Assembly (NCBI GenBank): GCA_040902885.1
Contig: JBBDWK010000101.1
Span: 1-64,000 of the forward strand
Reading direction: 5' to 3'
Length of the DNA stretch: 64,000 nucleotides
Source of the DNA: JBBDWK01 sp040902885
Lineage (GTDB): Bacteria; Acidobacteriota; Terriglobia; Bryobacterales; Bryobacteraceae
Shown here piece by piece: positions 24,939 to 33,036 of the stretch; the first letter of the stretch is position 1, and every line of letters starts with the position of its first letter. Under the pieces are notes generated by a model that was given only the letters and a program-made list of their open reading frames with translations, made no database searches and was not told the origin of the DNA. The translations under genes were made by a program, and so were the position numbers.

Positions 24939-27900
24939 ATGGCACGCCGCGTTTCTCTCTCCGTTCTGATTCTCGCCCTGGCCGCTTTTTCGCAAGGCGA
25001 CCGAGGCACCGTCACCGGGCTGGTCATCGACCGCTCCGGGGCGGCTGTCGCTGGAGTGAAGATTTCGTTAGTCAACAATGACACGCAGTTGACCCTGGAG
25101 ACGGCCTCGAATGAGGCCGGCAACTACCGATTCGTAAGCGTGCCGATCGGCCGCTACACCATGCGCGCTGCCGCTGCGGGATTTCAGGGATACCAGCGCG
25201 AGGACGTACAGGTGCAGGTGAGCCAGACTACCCCGATCGACGTCCCTCTGGAGGTCGGTGCGGTGACGGAGACCGTGACGGTTACCGGGGCGGTAGCGCC
25301 GCTGATCCAGACCGAGACCGCCGACGTTGGAATGGTGGTCCAGGCGAAGCAGTTTCTGGATCTGCCGCTGACGCTCGGAGGAGGCATCCGTAATCCCTCG
25401 AGCTTTATCCGGCTGTCGCCGGGCGTGAGCCCGCGGAGCACTTGGAACAAGTCGATCAGCGGAGGCGGATCGTTCCAGGACATGGTGTATTACGACGGGA
25501 TTGCGCTGAGCCGCGGCGACCTCTCGAATGACGGCGAGGTGAATCCGTCGGTGGAGGCGATTGCCGAGTTCAAGCTGATTGCCAATAACTACTCGGCCGA
25601 GTATGCTCACGCGCTGGGCGGCATCACCAGCTTCACCATGAGGAGCGGCACCAACGAGGTGCACGGAACAGGATTCCACTTCCTGCGGAACGATAAACTG
25701 GACGCGCGCGGATTCTTCAGCCCGGAGCGGTCGCAATCCCAGCAGAACGAATGGGGCGGAACCATCGGAGGGCCGGTTGTGATTCCCAAACTGTATGACG
25801 GCCGAAACAAGACCTTCTGGTTCTTCTCCTTTGACCAGTTCTATATCCGCGGCGGACAGAGGAGCACACTGAACACGCTGCCGACGGCGCGCATGCAGGA
25901 GGGTGATTTTTCGGAGCTGGGCCGGGCGATCTTCGATCCGTCCACCACGAGGCAGCTTCCCAACGGGACGCTCGCGCGCGACCCGTTCGCGGGTGGCATC
26001 ATCCCGCGGAGCCGCTGGAGCCAAGTCTCTACTTCGATGCTGCAGTTCCATCCGAAGCCGGAGCTGCCGGGCGTGACCGCCAACAGCGTTTCCCCGCTGC
26101 TCGCTCCCTGGCAGGACCACAGGCACGCGGGAGGAAAATTCGACCACCTGTTCAACTCCAATCACCGCTTGAGCGCGACGTTCAACGTGACGGACCGGCC
26201 AGCGCTGAAGTCGCGGGGTGGAGAAGGCGGCGGGCACATCGTGCCGGTGAATGACCCTTCGCAGACGGCGCTCGTCGGATATGTGGCGCAGCGGGTTACC
26301 ACACGGGTGCTGCACGCCAATTTTGACAGCAACATCAGCCCGACCACGATCAACCATATCGGTCTGGGGTTCTCGCGGTTCCGCAATCCGTTCAAAACGC
26401 CGAGCGCGGATGAGGGCTGGACACAGCCGAATGGCGGCAAGCTGGGTCTGCGGGGATTGCAGTTCGACCAGTTCCCGCTGGTGCGGTTCGAGTCCGAGGG
26501 ATATGCGTGGTACGGCGCGCGCAGCGCGACCGACAATTTCTTCAACACCTACACGGCACTGGATACACTGACCATGATCCGCGGCAGCCACACGATCAAG
26601 GTAGGGGCGGAAATGCAGTACCACCAGGACAATTACCGCAGCAGCAACGCCGGCGGCGGGGCGTTCCGCTTCATTCGAAACACGACGGGTAATCCGCAGG
26701 ACCTGGCCCGCACAGGCGACTCCTGGGCCAGCTTTCTGCTGGGCGAAGTGCAGATGGGCGAAGGCTTCTTCCGGGCCACTGAGCCCAGCGGCCGGTATAC
26801 GAACTGGGGCTTCTATTTCGACGATTCGTGGAAGGTGACGCCCAGGCTCACGCTCAACTTTGGCTTGCGCTGGGAGGTGATCACACCCCACGCGGACCGG
26901 GCCGGGAGATTGTCCTATATCGATCTCAGCAAGCCCAACCAGGAGGCAGGCGGCTTGCCGGGCGTCCTCGTGTTCGGAGGCGAAAAGGGTTTTGGCACGC
27001 GGCTGCTGAATAATCTTTGGGTGAACCCGGGCCCGCGTTTCGGGCTTGCCTACCGGATCGCGGACAACACCGTGATCCGTGGGGGCGCCGGCATCTTCTA
27101 CTCCAATTACATCAACCAGGGACTGGGGCTGCCGGCGACAGGGTTTTCGACGCTAGCGACATTTGTCAGCGGCGATGGCGGTTTGACGCCGGCGTTCAAC
27201 TGGGACGGAGGCTTCCCGCAAAACTTCCAGCGCCCGCCGAACTTCAGCCCCTTCCAGGCAAACGGCCTGAACGGGACGGCGGTGCTGCCGTCGGACTATT
27301 CGCTGCCCAGCAAGTTCCACTGGAGCCTGACGCTGGAACGGCAGTTCGCGGACGATCTGGCGATCAGCGCCTCGTACGTAGCCAACAAGGGAACGCACTT
27401 ATACGAAACCCAACAGATCAACCAGCTCGGGGCGGCCGCGCAGCAGTTGCCGCTGACACTGCTGCGGGCGAACATAGCCTCGCCGCAAGCAGCGGCGGCG
27501 GGAATCCCCGAGCCATTCCCCGGGTTCACAACGCTGTGGGGCGGGAGAGCGACCGTAGCGCAGGCGCTGCGTCCATACCCGCAATATGCGGATGTGTCGA
27601 TCTACGGGTCGACATATGGCAATTCGCACTACGAATCGTTCCAGCTCAAGGTGGACAAGCGCTACAAGGGCGGGCTGAGCGGGACGTTCGCGTATACGTG
27701 GTCGAAGTTTTTGAGCGACGGGCGCCAGTTTGACTCCTTTGCCGGCGGGCAGGACGCTTACAAGCGGGAGAACTCGTATCACGCCACGGACCTGCCTCAC
27801 ATGCTGACATTCAGCCTCCTGTACCGGCTTCCGTTCGGTGCGGGCCAGCGCTGGCTGTCTGGGGCCAGGGGCCCGGCTCGGGTGATGACGGAAGGCTGGC

Positions 27901-28349
27901 AGTTGGCGGCGGTGGCGAGCTACTCGAGCGGGGACCGGATATCGGTGTCGACAAACAACACCCTGCCGTATTTCAATCCCGGCCTTAGGCCGGACCAGAT
28001 TTCGGGCAACGTGCGGTCCAACGTGAGCCTGGGAGCGTTCGATCCGGCGATTCACCAGTACCTGAACCGGGAAGCGTTCGAAGCTCCGGCGGCGGGGCAG
28101 TTCGGGACCGCGCCGCGGTACCTGGAGGTGCGGGGACCGGCGCGGCCGGATGAATCGTTCGCAGTGCTTAAGGACACGCGGATCAACGAGCGATTCACAC
28201 ACCAGTTCCGCATGGAGATCGCGAATCCCCTAAACCGGGTGGTATTCGGGAATCCGGTGACCAACCTGGCGGCGGGGAATTTCGGGCGGATCACCAGCGC
28301 GGCGGTCGGGCCGAGGAACATTCAGTTCGGCATGAAGCTGATGTTTTAA
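24939..28349 (+). CDS. TonB-dependent receptor with carboxypeptidase-regulatory N-domain (Oar-like)
   Basis: A 1,136-aa outer-membrane protein. A signal peptide (MARRVSLSVLILALAAFS) precedes a carboxypeptidase-regulatory-like domain (GTVTGLVIDRSGAAVAGVKI...). A plug region (about 115-230) follows, then a long beta-barrel ending in Phe (FGMKLMF), as expected for assembly by the Bam machinery. Such receptors are strongly expanded in Solibacter-like acidobacteria and probably import glycans or peptides. GAGG lies upstream of the ATG, and a TATAAT box is at 24909-24914. It converges with recR, leaving 5 bases. Confidence 0.9.
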   Translation: MARRVSLSVLILALAAFSQGDRGTVTGLVIDRSGAAVAGVKISLVNNDTQLTLETASNEAGNYRFVSVPIGRYTMRAAAAGFQGYQREDVQVQVSQTTPIDVPLEVGAVTETVTVTGAVAPLIQTETADVGMVVQAKQFLDLPLTLGGGIRNPSSFIRLSPGVSPRSTWNKSISGGGSFQDMVYYDGIALSRGDLSNDGEVNPSVEAIAEFKLIANNYSAEYAHALGGITSFTMRSGTNEVHGTGFHFLRNDKLDARGFFSPERSQSQQNEWGGTIGGPVVIPKLYDGRNKTFWFFSFDQFYIRGGQRSTLNTLPTARMQEGDFSELGRAIFDPSTTRQLPNGTLARDPFAGGIIPRSRWSQVSTSMLQFHPKPELPGVTANSVSPLLAPWQDHRHAGGKFDHLFNSNHRLSATFNVTDRPALKSRGGEGGGHIVPVNDPSQTALVGYVAQRVTTRVLHANFDSNISPTTINHIGLGFSRFRNPFKTPSADEGWTQPNGGKLGLRGLQFDQFPLVRFESEGYAWYGARSATDNFFNTYTALDTLTMIRGSHTIKVGAEMQYHQDNYRSSNAGGGAFRFIRNTTGNPQDLARTGDSWASFLLGEVQMGEGFFRATEPSGRYTNWGFYFDDSWKVTPRLTLNFGLRWEVITPHADRAGRLSYIDLSKPNQEAGGLPGVLVFGGEKGFGTRLLNNLWVNPGPRFGLAYRIADNTVIRGGAGIFYSNYINQGLGLPATGFSTLATFVSGDGGLTPAFNWDGGFPQNFQRPPNFSPFQANGLNGTAVLPSDYSLPSKFHWSLTLERQFADDLAISASYVANKGTHLYETQQINQLGAAAQQLPLTLLRANIASPQAAAAGIPEPFPGFTTLWGGRATVAQALRPYPQYADVSIYGSTYGNSHYESFQLKVDKRYKGGLSGTFAYTWSKFLSDGRQFDSFAGGQDAYKRENSYHATDLPHMLTFSLLYRLPFGAGQRWLSGARGPARVMTEGWQLAAVASYSSGDRISVSTNNTLPYFNPGLRPDQISGNVRSNVSLGAFDPAIHQYLNREAFEAPAAGQFGTAPRYLEVRGPARPDESFAVLKDTRINERFTHQFRMEIANPLNRVVFGNPVTNLAAGNFGRITSAAVGPRNIQFGMKLMF

Positions 28350-28354
28350 CTCCT

Positions 28355-28954
28355 TCACATCTCACGGCGGTTTTCCATTGCCTTCCAGATGGTGACCTCA
28401 TCGGCGAACTCGATGTCGCTGCCGACGGGAATGCCCATGGCGATGCGTGTGACCTTGACGCCCAGAGGCTTCAGAAGCCGGGACAGGTAGACCGCGGTGG
28501 CTTCGCCCTCAACAGTGGGGTTGGTGGCTAGGATTATCTCTTCCACCTCGCCCGTGCCGATGCGGTCGATCAGGCTCTTGATGCGCAACTGCTCCGGGCC
28601 AACGTTGCGCAAAGGCGAAAGCGATCCGTGGAGCACATGATAGAGCCCCGTGAAGCGGCGCGTGGTCTCGATGCCGAGGATGTTGTGCGGCTCCTCGATG
28701 ACGCAAAGTACTTTCCGGTCGCGGTCCCCGTCCTGGCAGAAGACGCACAACTCGCCCTCGCTGATGTTGTTGCAGACGCGGCAGAATTCCAGGCGATCCT
28801 TGACGTCCAGCATCGCCTGGGAGAGCCGTTCGGCCTCCGCGCGGCCCGCCCGCAACACGTGAAAGGCCAGCCGTTGCGCCGACTTCTGTCCAATTCCCGG
28901 AAGACGCTTGAACTCGTTGATCAGGCGCGCGAGCGGCTCGGCGAAATCCGGCAT
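28355..28954 (-). CDS. recR: Recombination mediator RecR
   Basis: 199 aa, full length. An N-terminal helix-hairpin-helix ([18 protein letters not shown]) is followed by a C4 zinc finger ([14 protein letters not shown]) and a Toprim domain ([29 protein letters not shown]). RecR works with RecO/RecF to load RecA onto gapped DNA. It starts 4 bases after the ybaB stop, the standard dnaX-ybaB-recR order. Confidence 0.96.
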   Translation of the reverse strand: MPDFAEPLARLINEFKRLPGIGQKSAQRLAFHVLRAGRAEAERLSQAMLDVKDRLEFCRVCNNISEGELCVFCQDGDRDRKVLCVIEEPHNILGIETTRRFTGLYHVLHGSLSPLRNVGPEQLRIKSLIDRIGTGEVEEIILATNPTVEGEATAVYLSRLLKPLGVKVTRIAMGIPVGSDIEFADEVTIWKAMENRREM

Positions 28955-28958
28955 GCGG

Positions 28959-29267
28959 TTAGAACAGGCCGGGCGGCAGGCCCATCCCTCCGAGCAGGCC
29001 TCCCATCTTCTGGCGGGCTTCGTCGTCGACCTTTTTGACGGCTTCGTTGCAGGCCGCCATCACCAGGTCCTGCAGCATCTCCACGTCACCGGCCACTTCA
29101 GGGTCGATCTTGACGCCGAGAACGTTCTTCTGGCCGTCCATCGCAACGGTGACCATGCCGCCGCCCGCGGTCGCTTCGACGCGGATCTGCGCGATCTCCT
29201 GCTGCATGCGCTCCTGCATCTGCTGCGCCTGCTTCATCATGGCCTGCATGTTTCCGGGCAATTTCAC
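28959..29267 (-). CDS. ybaB: YbaB/EbfC family nucleoid-associated protein
   Basis: A 102-aa protein with the family pattern: an N-terminal Met/Gln-rich helix ([17 protein letters not shown]), the strand-turn [16 protein letters not shown], and the C-terminal [20 protein letters not shown]. It forms a DNA-binding dimer that bends DNA. It lies 4 bases after dnaX and 4 bases before recR. Confidence 0.93.
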   Translation of the reverse strand: MKLPGNMQAMMKQAQQMQERMQQEIAQIRVEATAGGGMVTVAMDGQKNVLGVKIDPEVAGDVEMLQDLVMAACNEAVKKVDDEARQKMGGLLGGMGLPPGLF

Positions 29268-29271
29268 GTCA

Positions 29272-30906
29272 TTACTCCTTTAAATTCCTTACCGTCCGCA
29301 CTTCCCCGCCGAACAGTTCCTGAAAGCGCCGCACTTCCGGATTTTCGAGAGCGCGGCGCGAAACCTCGTCCATCGCCGGCTTCGCCGCCACACCCGCTGA
29401 TGGGGCCGGGGCCGCCACGGCTCCCGCGGTCACCTGAATCTTCAGAGCGCGGCCGGCAACTTCGCACACGCCCAGATTGACGTCTTCCGGACGCATGGCG
29501 AGAAGCATCTCCTTGGGAGTGGTGAAGTGCAGCTCGCCCGCGGTGGCCCGCAGCTCGGAGTGCTCGACTGCGTCGGCTGTAAAGTTCATGCCCAGCTTTT
29601 CAAGAGCAGCCCGCAAACGCTCCTTGCCGTCCTCGGGCCAATCGGCGAGCGGCGCGGGCGGCGCCGGGGGAGCTTCGCGGAACGCTTTCTTCTGGCGGTC
29701 GAGCTCGAAGGGCGCCGGGCCGCGCCGCAGGGAAGCGGAAATCGGCGCGGGCGGCGGCGTCACTGGAGCCGGAGGACCGGCCGCGCCTGCCGGCAGCTTC
29801 GCGAGAGCCTCTTCGATCGCGATAAGCCGGCCGGCATGCACCATGCGCACCAGCCCCAGCTCCAGATGCAGGCGCGGTTGCAGCGAATATTGCAGGTCGC
29901 GGAACAGGTCGAGCGAGAGCTGCAGGTAGCGCGTGAGATCCTCTTCGCTGAAGGCGGCGGCGGTCCGCGCCATGCGCTCGCGCTCTTCACTCGAAGCCGC
30001 GATCAGCCGCGGCTCGCCAATGCGCGCGACGAGCAGGTTGCGGAAGTATCGCGCCAGCTCGCGGCTGAAGTGTTGCAGGTTTTGCCCGGTGCGCTCCAGT
30101 TCGTCCACGATGGCCAGCATGCGGCCGGCGTTCGCCTCGGCCAGGGCCTGGGTCACCTGGTGCAGCAGGTCGAGCGAGAAGGTTCCCAGCAGCGCGCGCA
30201 CGGCGTCCGCATCCAGCTTCCCGCCGCACGCGGCTATGGCCTGGTCGAGGGCGGACAGAGAATCGCGCACGCTGCCTTCTCCGGCCTGCGCGAGCACGGC
30301 GAGGGTTTCGGGCGTCGTCTCAATGCCTTCCTGCCCGCAGATCCAGTTCATGCGGGTCACCAGGTCCTCGAAGTCCACGGAGCGAAAGCTGAAGTGCTGG
30401 CAGCGAGACGCGATGGTCGCGGGAATCTTGTGAGCCTCGGTGGTACATAGCACGAAAACCACCCAGGCGGGCGGCTCCTCTATGGTCTTCAACAGGGCGT
30501 TGAAGGCCTCGTTGGTGATCTGGTGGGCTTCGTCGACGATGAAAACCTTGTAGCGGTCGCGCGCGGGACGATAGCGGACGTTCTCCCGCAGCTCGCGCAT
30601 CTCGTTGATGCCCCGATTGGAGGCCGCGTCGATCTCGATGACGTCCACCGAGCCGCCGGAAGTAATTTCCAGGCAGCTTGCGCAAATGTCGCAGGGGCGT
30701 GTGGTTGGGCCATTGATGCAGTTCAGGCAGCGGGCGAGAATGCGGGCCACGGTGGTCTTTCCCGTCCCGCGCTGCCCGGAGAAAATGTAGCCGTGGGCGA
30801 TGCGGTTTTGCGCGATCGCGTTCTCCAGCGTAACCTTGACATGGTCCTGGTTGACCACGTCCGCAAACGACTGGGGACGATATTTGCGGGCTATGACCTG
30901 GTACAT
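29272..30906 (-). CDS. dnaX: DNA polymerase III subunit gamma/tau
   Basis: A 544-aa clamp-loader ATPase starting MYQVIARKYRPQSF. The Walker A GQRGTGKTT, Cys4 zinc module (CLNCINGPTTRPCDICASC), Walker B VFIVDEAH and the SRC motif (IASRCQHFSF) are all intact. A Pro/Ala-rich linker (about 380-430) leads to a short C-terminal domain. An ATG four codons upstream (30918) is also possible; neither start has a clear Shine-Dalgarno. No evident slippage heptamer for a gamma form was noticed. It directly follows the SRP RNA gene, as in Bacillus subtilis (scr-dnaX-yaaK-recR). Confidence 0.94.
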   Translation of the reverse strand: MYQVIARKYRPQSFADVVNQDHVKVTLENAIAQNRIAHGYIFSGQRGTGKTTVARILARCLNCINGPTTRPCDICASCLEITSGGSVDVIEIDAASNRGINEMRELRENVRYRPARDRYKVFIVDEAHQITNEAFNALLKTIEEPPAWVVFVLCTTEAHKIPATIASRCQHFSFRSVDFEDLVTRMNWICGQEGIETTPETLAVLAQAGEGSVRDSLSALDQAIAACGGKLDADAVRALLGTFSLDLLHQVTQALAEANAGRMLAIVDELERTGQNLQHFSRELARYFRNLLVARIGEPRLIAASSEERERMARTAAAFSEEDLTRYLQLSLDLFRDLQYSLQPRLHLELGLVRMVHAGRLIAIEEALAKLPAGAAGPPAPVTPPPAPISASLRRGPAPFELDRQKKAFREAPPAPPAPLADWPEDGKERLRAALEKLGMNFTADAVEHSELRATAGELHFTTPKEMLLAMRPEDVNLGVCEVAGRALKIQVTAGAVAAPAPSAGVAAKPAMDEVSRRALENPEVRRFQELFGGEVRTVRNLKE

Positions 30907-30922
30907 GGGTGGGAACATTGCC

Positions 30923-31023
30923 AGGCCCCGGGTGATCCGCGGCACACAGCTTAAGCCACTACCGTTGCTTCCTTCCGGACCTGGCGGGGTTTGCAGCCGG
31001 CCGTTGCACGGAGCCCGAGACCT
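30923..31023 (-). ncRNA. ffs: Signal recognition particle RNA (4.5S, small bacterial type)
   Basis: Minus-strand RNA of about 101 nt. The universally conserved apical segment GGTCCGGAAGGAAGC is at about 30981-30967. The ends pair over 10 bp: AGGTCTCGGG at the 5' end (31023-31014) with CCCGGGGCCT at the 3' end (30932-30923), using only Watson-Crick and G-U pairs. It binds Ffh and directs membrane-protein translation. An extended -10 (TGCTAAAAT, TAAAAT at 31040-31035) lies upstream. The 3' end is only 5-17 bases from the dnaX start, so the two are probably co-transcribed and processed. Exact ends are estimated from the helix. Confidence 0.93.
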
Positions 31024-31139
31024 GACAAACTACTATTTTAGCATCAGGTGAACCCAGGCTTCGAAGAGAACCGGCTTGGGGACTTCCGCGGGGACAAGCA
31101 GATGTTCAACGACGAGGCGTACTCCCCGAAGACATCGCC

Positions 31140-31763
31140 TCAAGTACCAAATTCCTCCACCAAAAAGCAGTCCTTACACGCTCTCTCGTACAAGCTATCG
31201 AGGGTCGGATGCAATCGCAGGATTGCTGCGAGCCGCTGCACGATACCTCGCAAATGTGCGGACTCTTGTACCGAAAGCGGGATTCCTGGTCTGCGTCCTC
31301 GGTCACGGTATCCCAACCATTTCTTTATGACCGGGTAGCCACCAAGCTCGTAACGCCAGACGCGCTCGGGCACATGACGAAACAACACTCTGTCGTTGAT
31401 GTACAGGTCTCCGGTAGTCTCACCCCATTCGTTGTGCATCGGCTCGTCTTTCGAGCTGGAGCGAGCGCGCCACCCGCCCTGCGCGCCTCCGAAGAATGAG
31501 TACTCCACGAGCAGATCACCCTCCCCCACATTTCCTCCGCCGATCTCGCAGGGTACGGCTAGGCATTTGGCTTCTTCGCCGAGTACGATTTTGAGCCCCT
31601 TCGCCGGGCTGGCGATCGGGTTGAGCAAAACGGCAAGGATTTCTCCGGCGGAAACCAGTTCATCGAAGGTCTTTATGGCGGCGTAGTAGCTCGGTTCGGT
31701 CGTCGAGGGCGACGCCGACAACGCGGCCACTTCATCCCGGTAGGCCTTAAAGATGTCGTCCAC
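31140..31763 (-). pseudogene. Remnant of a type ISP-like restriction-modification gene (internal deletion)
   Basis: An intact 207-codon frame (GTG start) that reads like both ends of a much larger protein. Residues 1-30 (MDDIFKAYRDEVAALS..TTEPSYYAAIK) match the start of N6-adenine methylase/type ISP enzymes. Residues of about 115-195 (LYINDRVLFRHVPERVWRY, GGYPVIKKWLGYR, RIVQRLAAIL-like helix) match their C-terminal specificity end. The whole methylase and helicase core is absent, with no NPPY or Walker motif. The frame was kept, so this is a clean internal deletion or a small derived protein. It sits beside a broken toxin-antitoxin locus. Family assignment is from motif memory. Confidence 0.55.
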
Positions 31764-31925
31764 TAAAAGTCCATTTTACTGGTTCTCGAACACAAAAGAT
31801 TCAAAATGTTTCTGCCCGAGACGCGCGTGTGCATTCTAGCTCTTGATTGTGTGCTGGCAATGGTATCGTTGCCGCTTGTCGTTGCCGCTATGCCCCGGCC
31901 TCCCTCGGGAGCGATCAAAACGCCA

Positions 31926-32346
31926 TTAGGGGATCAGGTGCGGAGCCACGATATCAATAAACTCGCGCGACGTGATCACCTTGGTCTTCTTCCAGAACTT
32001 CGGGAAATGCCGCTGATTACCGGTCACCAGGTAGTCGGCGCGCGGCATCGGCGCATTCCAGGAACTTGTTGTCGTCCGGGTCCTTTGTCACCCGCAGTGG
32101 GCGCGATGGCCTTACCGGATGTGACCGGCTCTGGACGAACTCGAGGAGTTGCTGCCGAAGGCCCTTGCGAATCTTCAGCTCCGGGCGCGCGAGCACCTCG
32201 CGGTATTCGGCGAGGATGGCCTCAGAAACGTACAGCGTGGCCGGTTTGGTGGTTGCCAGCAGGAGCGCGGTTCGTTGGAGTCCGTCCGGCTTCAATGCCG
32301 CCGAGACAAGGATGTTCGTATCGATAACGAGCCGAAGCGGGATCAT
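31926..32346 (-). pseudogene. PIN-domain toxin with a frameshift
   Basis: The frame from ATG 32346 encodes a PIN nuclease: LRLVIDTNILVSAA (first catalytic Asp), an E in AEYREVL, and DPDDNKFLECADAA. At a GCGCGCG tract (32038-32044) the frame runs off into RRLPGDR and stops at 32017. The other frame continues exactly as a PIN C-terminus (DYLVTGNQRHFPKFWKKTKV..SREFIDIVAPHL) to a TAA at 31926-31928. Restoring one GC dinucleotide would rejoin them. PIN toxins cleave RNA. As written the product lacks the C-terminal strand with its catalytic Asp, so it is probably inactive. Confidence 0.8.
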
Positions 32347-32642
32347 ACTCGCTTCGATTTTTGCGCGCGGGTCTTCTTGATGACTTGGTCAATGTGGCGC
32401 GAAGTGAGCTTGTCCGTGCCCTTGCGCTGGGATTCTTCCCCGATGAGTTTCAGCACTTCCGGTTCGGGGGCCGCGAGCCTCACGTAGTCGCGGATGCTGA
32501 GTAGCACCGCCCTAGGCGTGCCGCGCTTCTTGATGAGGAGCGAGCGGTGCTCATCTTCCACCCGGCGCAACAGCTTGCCAAAGCCGGTGCGGACGGTCAG
32601 CGCGGAAACAACGATGGTCTCATTTTTGCCGGTGGGCGGCAC
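32343..32642 (-). CDS. Phd/YefM-like antitoxin of the PIN toxin
   Basis: About 99 aa. The core IVVSALTVRTGFGKLLRRVED..LLIKKRGTPRAVLLSIRDY is the Phd/YefM fold, which binds DNA as a dimer, followed by a charged C-terminal tail that would cover the toxin. The stop overlaps the toxin start by ATGA (32343-32346). The GTG at 32642 was chosen because GGAG lies just upstream, while the ATG at 32660 would lie inside the predicted -10 box. It remains intact although the toxin is frameshifted. Confidence 0.75.
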   Translation of the reverse strand: MPPTGKNETIVVSALTVRTGFGKLLRRVEDEHRSLLIKKRGTPRAVLLSIRDYVRLAAPEPEVLKLIGEESQRKGTDKLTSRHIDQVIKKTRAQKSKRV

Positions 32643-32652
32643 CAGAACTCTC

Positions 32653-32688
32653 CAGTTCAATTATCCGAACTGTACAGTTTATACGCAA
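32653..32688 (-). promoter_or_regulatory. Autoregulated promoter of the Phd-PIN pair
   Basis: -35 TTGCGT at 32688-32683, 17 bp, -10 GATAAT at 32665-32660. Two nested inverted repeats overlap it: the perfect 12-bp palindrome AACTGTACAGTT (32668-32679) in the spacer, and CAGTTC (32653-32658), 8 bp, GAACTG (32667-32672). This is a classic position for antitoxin-mediated repression. Confidence 0.6.
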
Positions 32689-33036
32689 CCGGATCGGGGT
32701 GCGGATCCAGAAAAGCAAAGCGGGTCAGGTGGGCCCATTGCAATCGACCTTTTTCCGTGTGAAAGTCACCCCGCCTAACCAAAAATAACTTCTGTCCCTG
32801 CAACCGCTTCCACCTCGCCGTCCTCTGCCAGCCCCGCCCGGTTCCGTAACCTGGAGTCGGAGAGCCGCGGAACAGCGGTTAAAGACTTTCCCCACATGGT
32901 GTTAGAGAATTTTGCCGAACAAAGCCAATTTGTGCCCAGGTTTTTCTCTGCGCCTCGGCGTCTCGGCAGTGGGGTGGGCCCATTGCAGGGGAGCGGTGGG
33001 TGCTCTATAAAGGAATCTAGACTGAAAGGCCATCTC
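32689..33036. other. Intergenic region with a 15-bp direct repeat and a dispersed-repeat-like stretch
   Basis: No gene is supported here. GGTGGGCCCATTGCA occurs at 32728-32742 and again at 32973-32987. Just before the second copy, 32945-32969 reads CTCTGCGCCTCGGCGTCTCGGC-like, a degenerate tandem of CTCGGCG/CTCTGCG units that resembles short dispersed repeats seen in many genomes. TATAAA near 33006 could be the -10 of the M16 protease gene. Confidence 0.45.

Noticed and set aside
29272..30906. Programmed frameshift in dnaX giving a gamma form
   Set aside because: No convincing A/T-rich slippery heptamer followed by a stem was recognised in the linker region.
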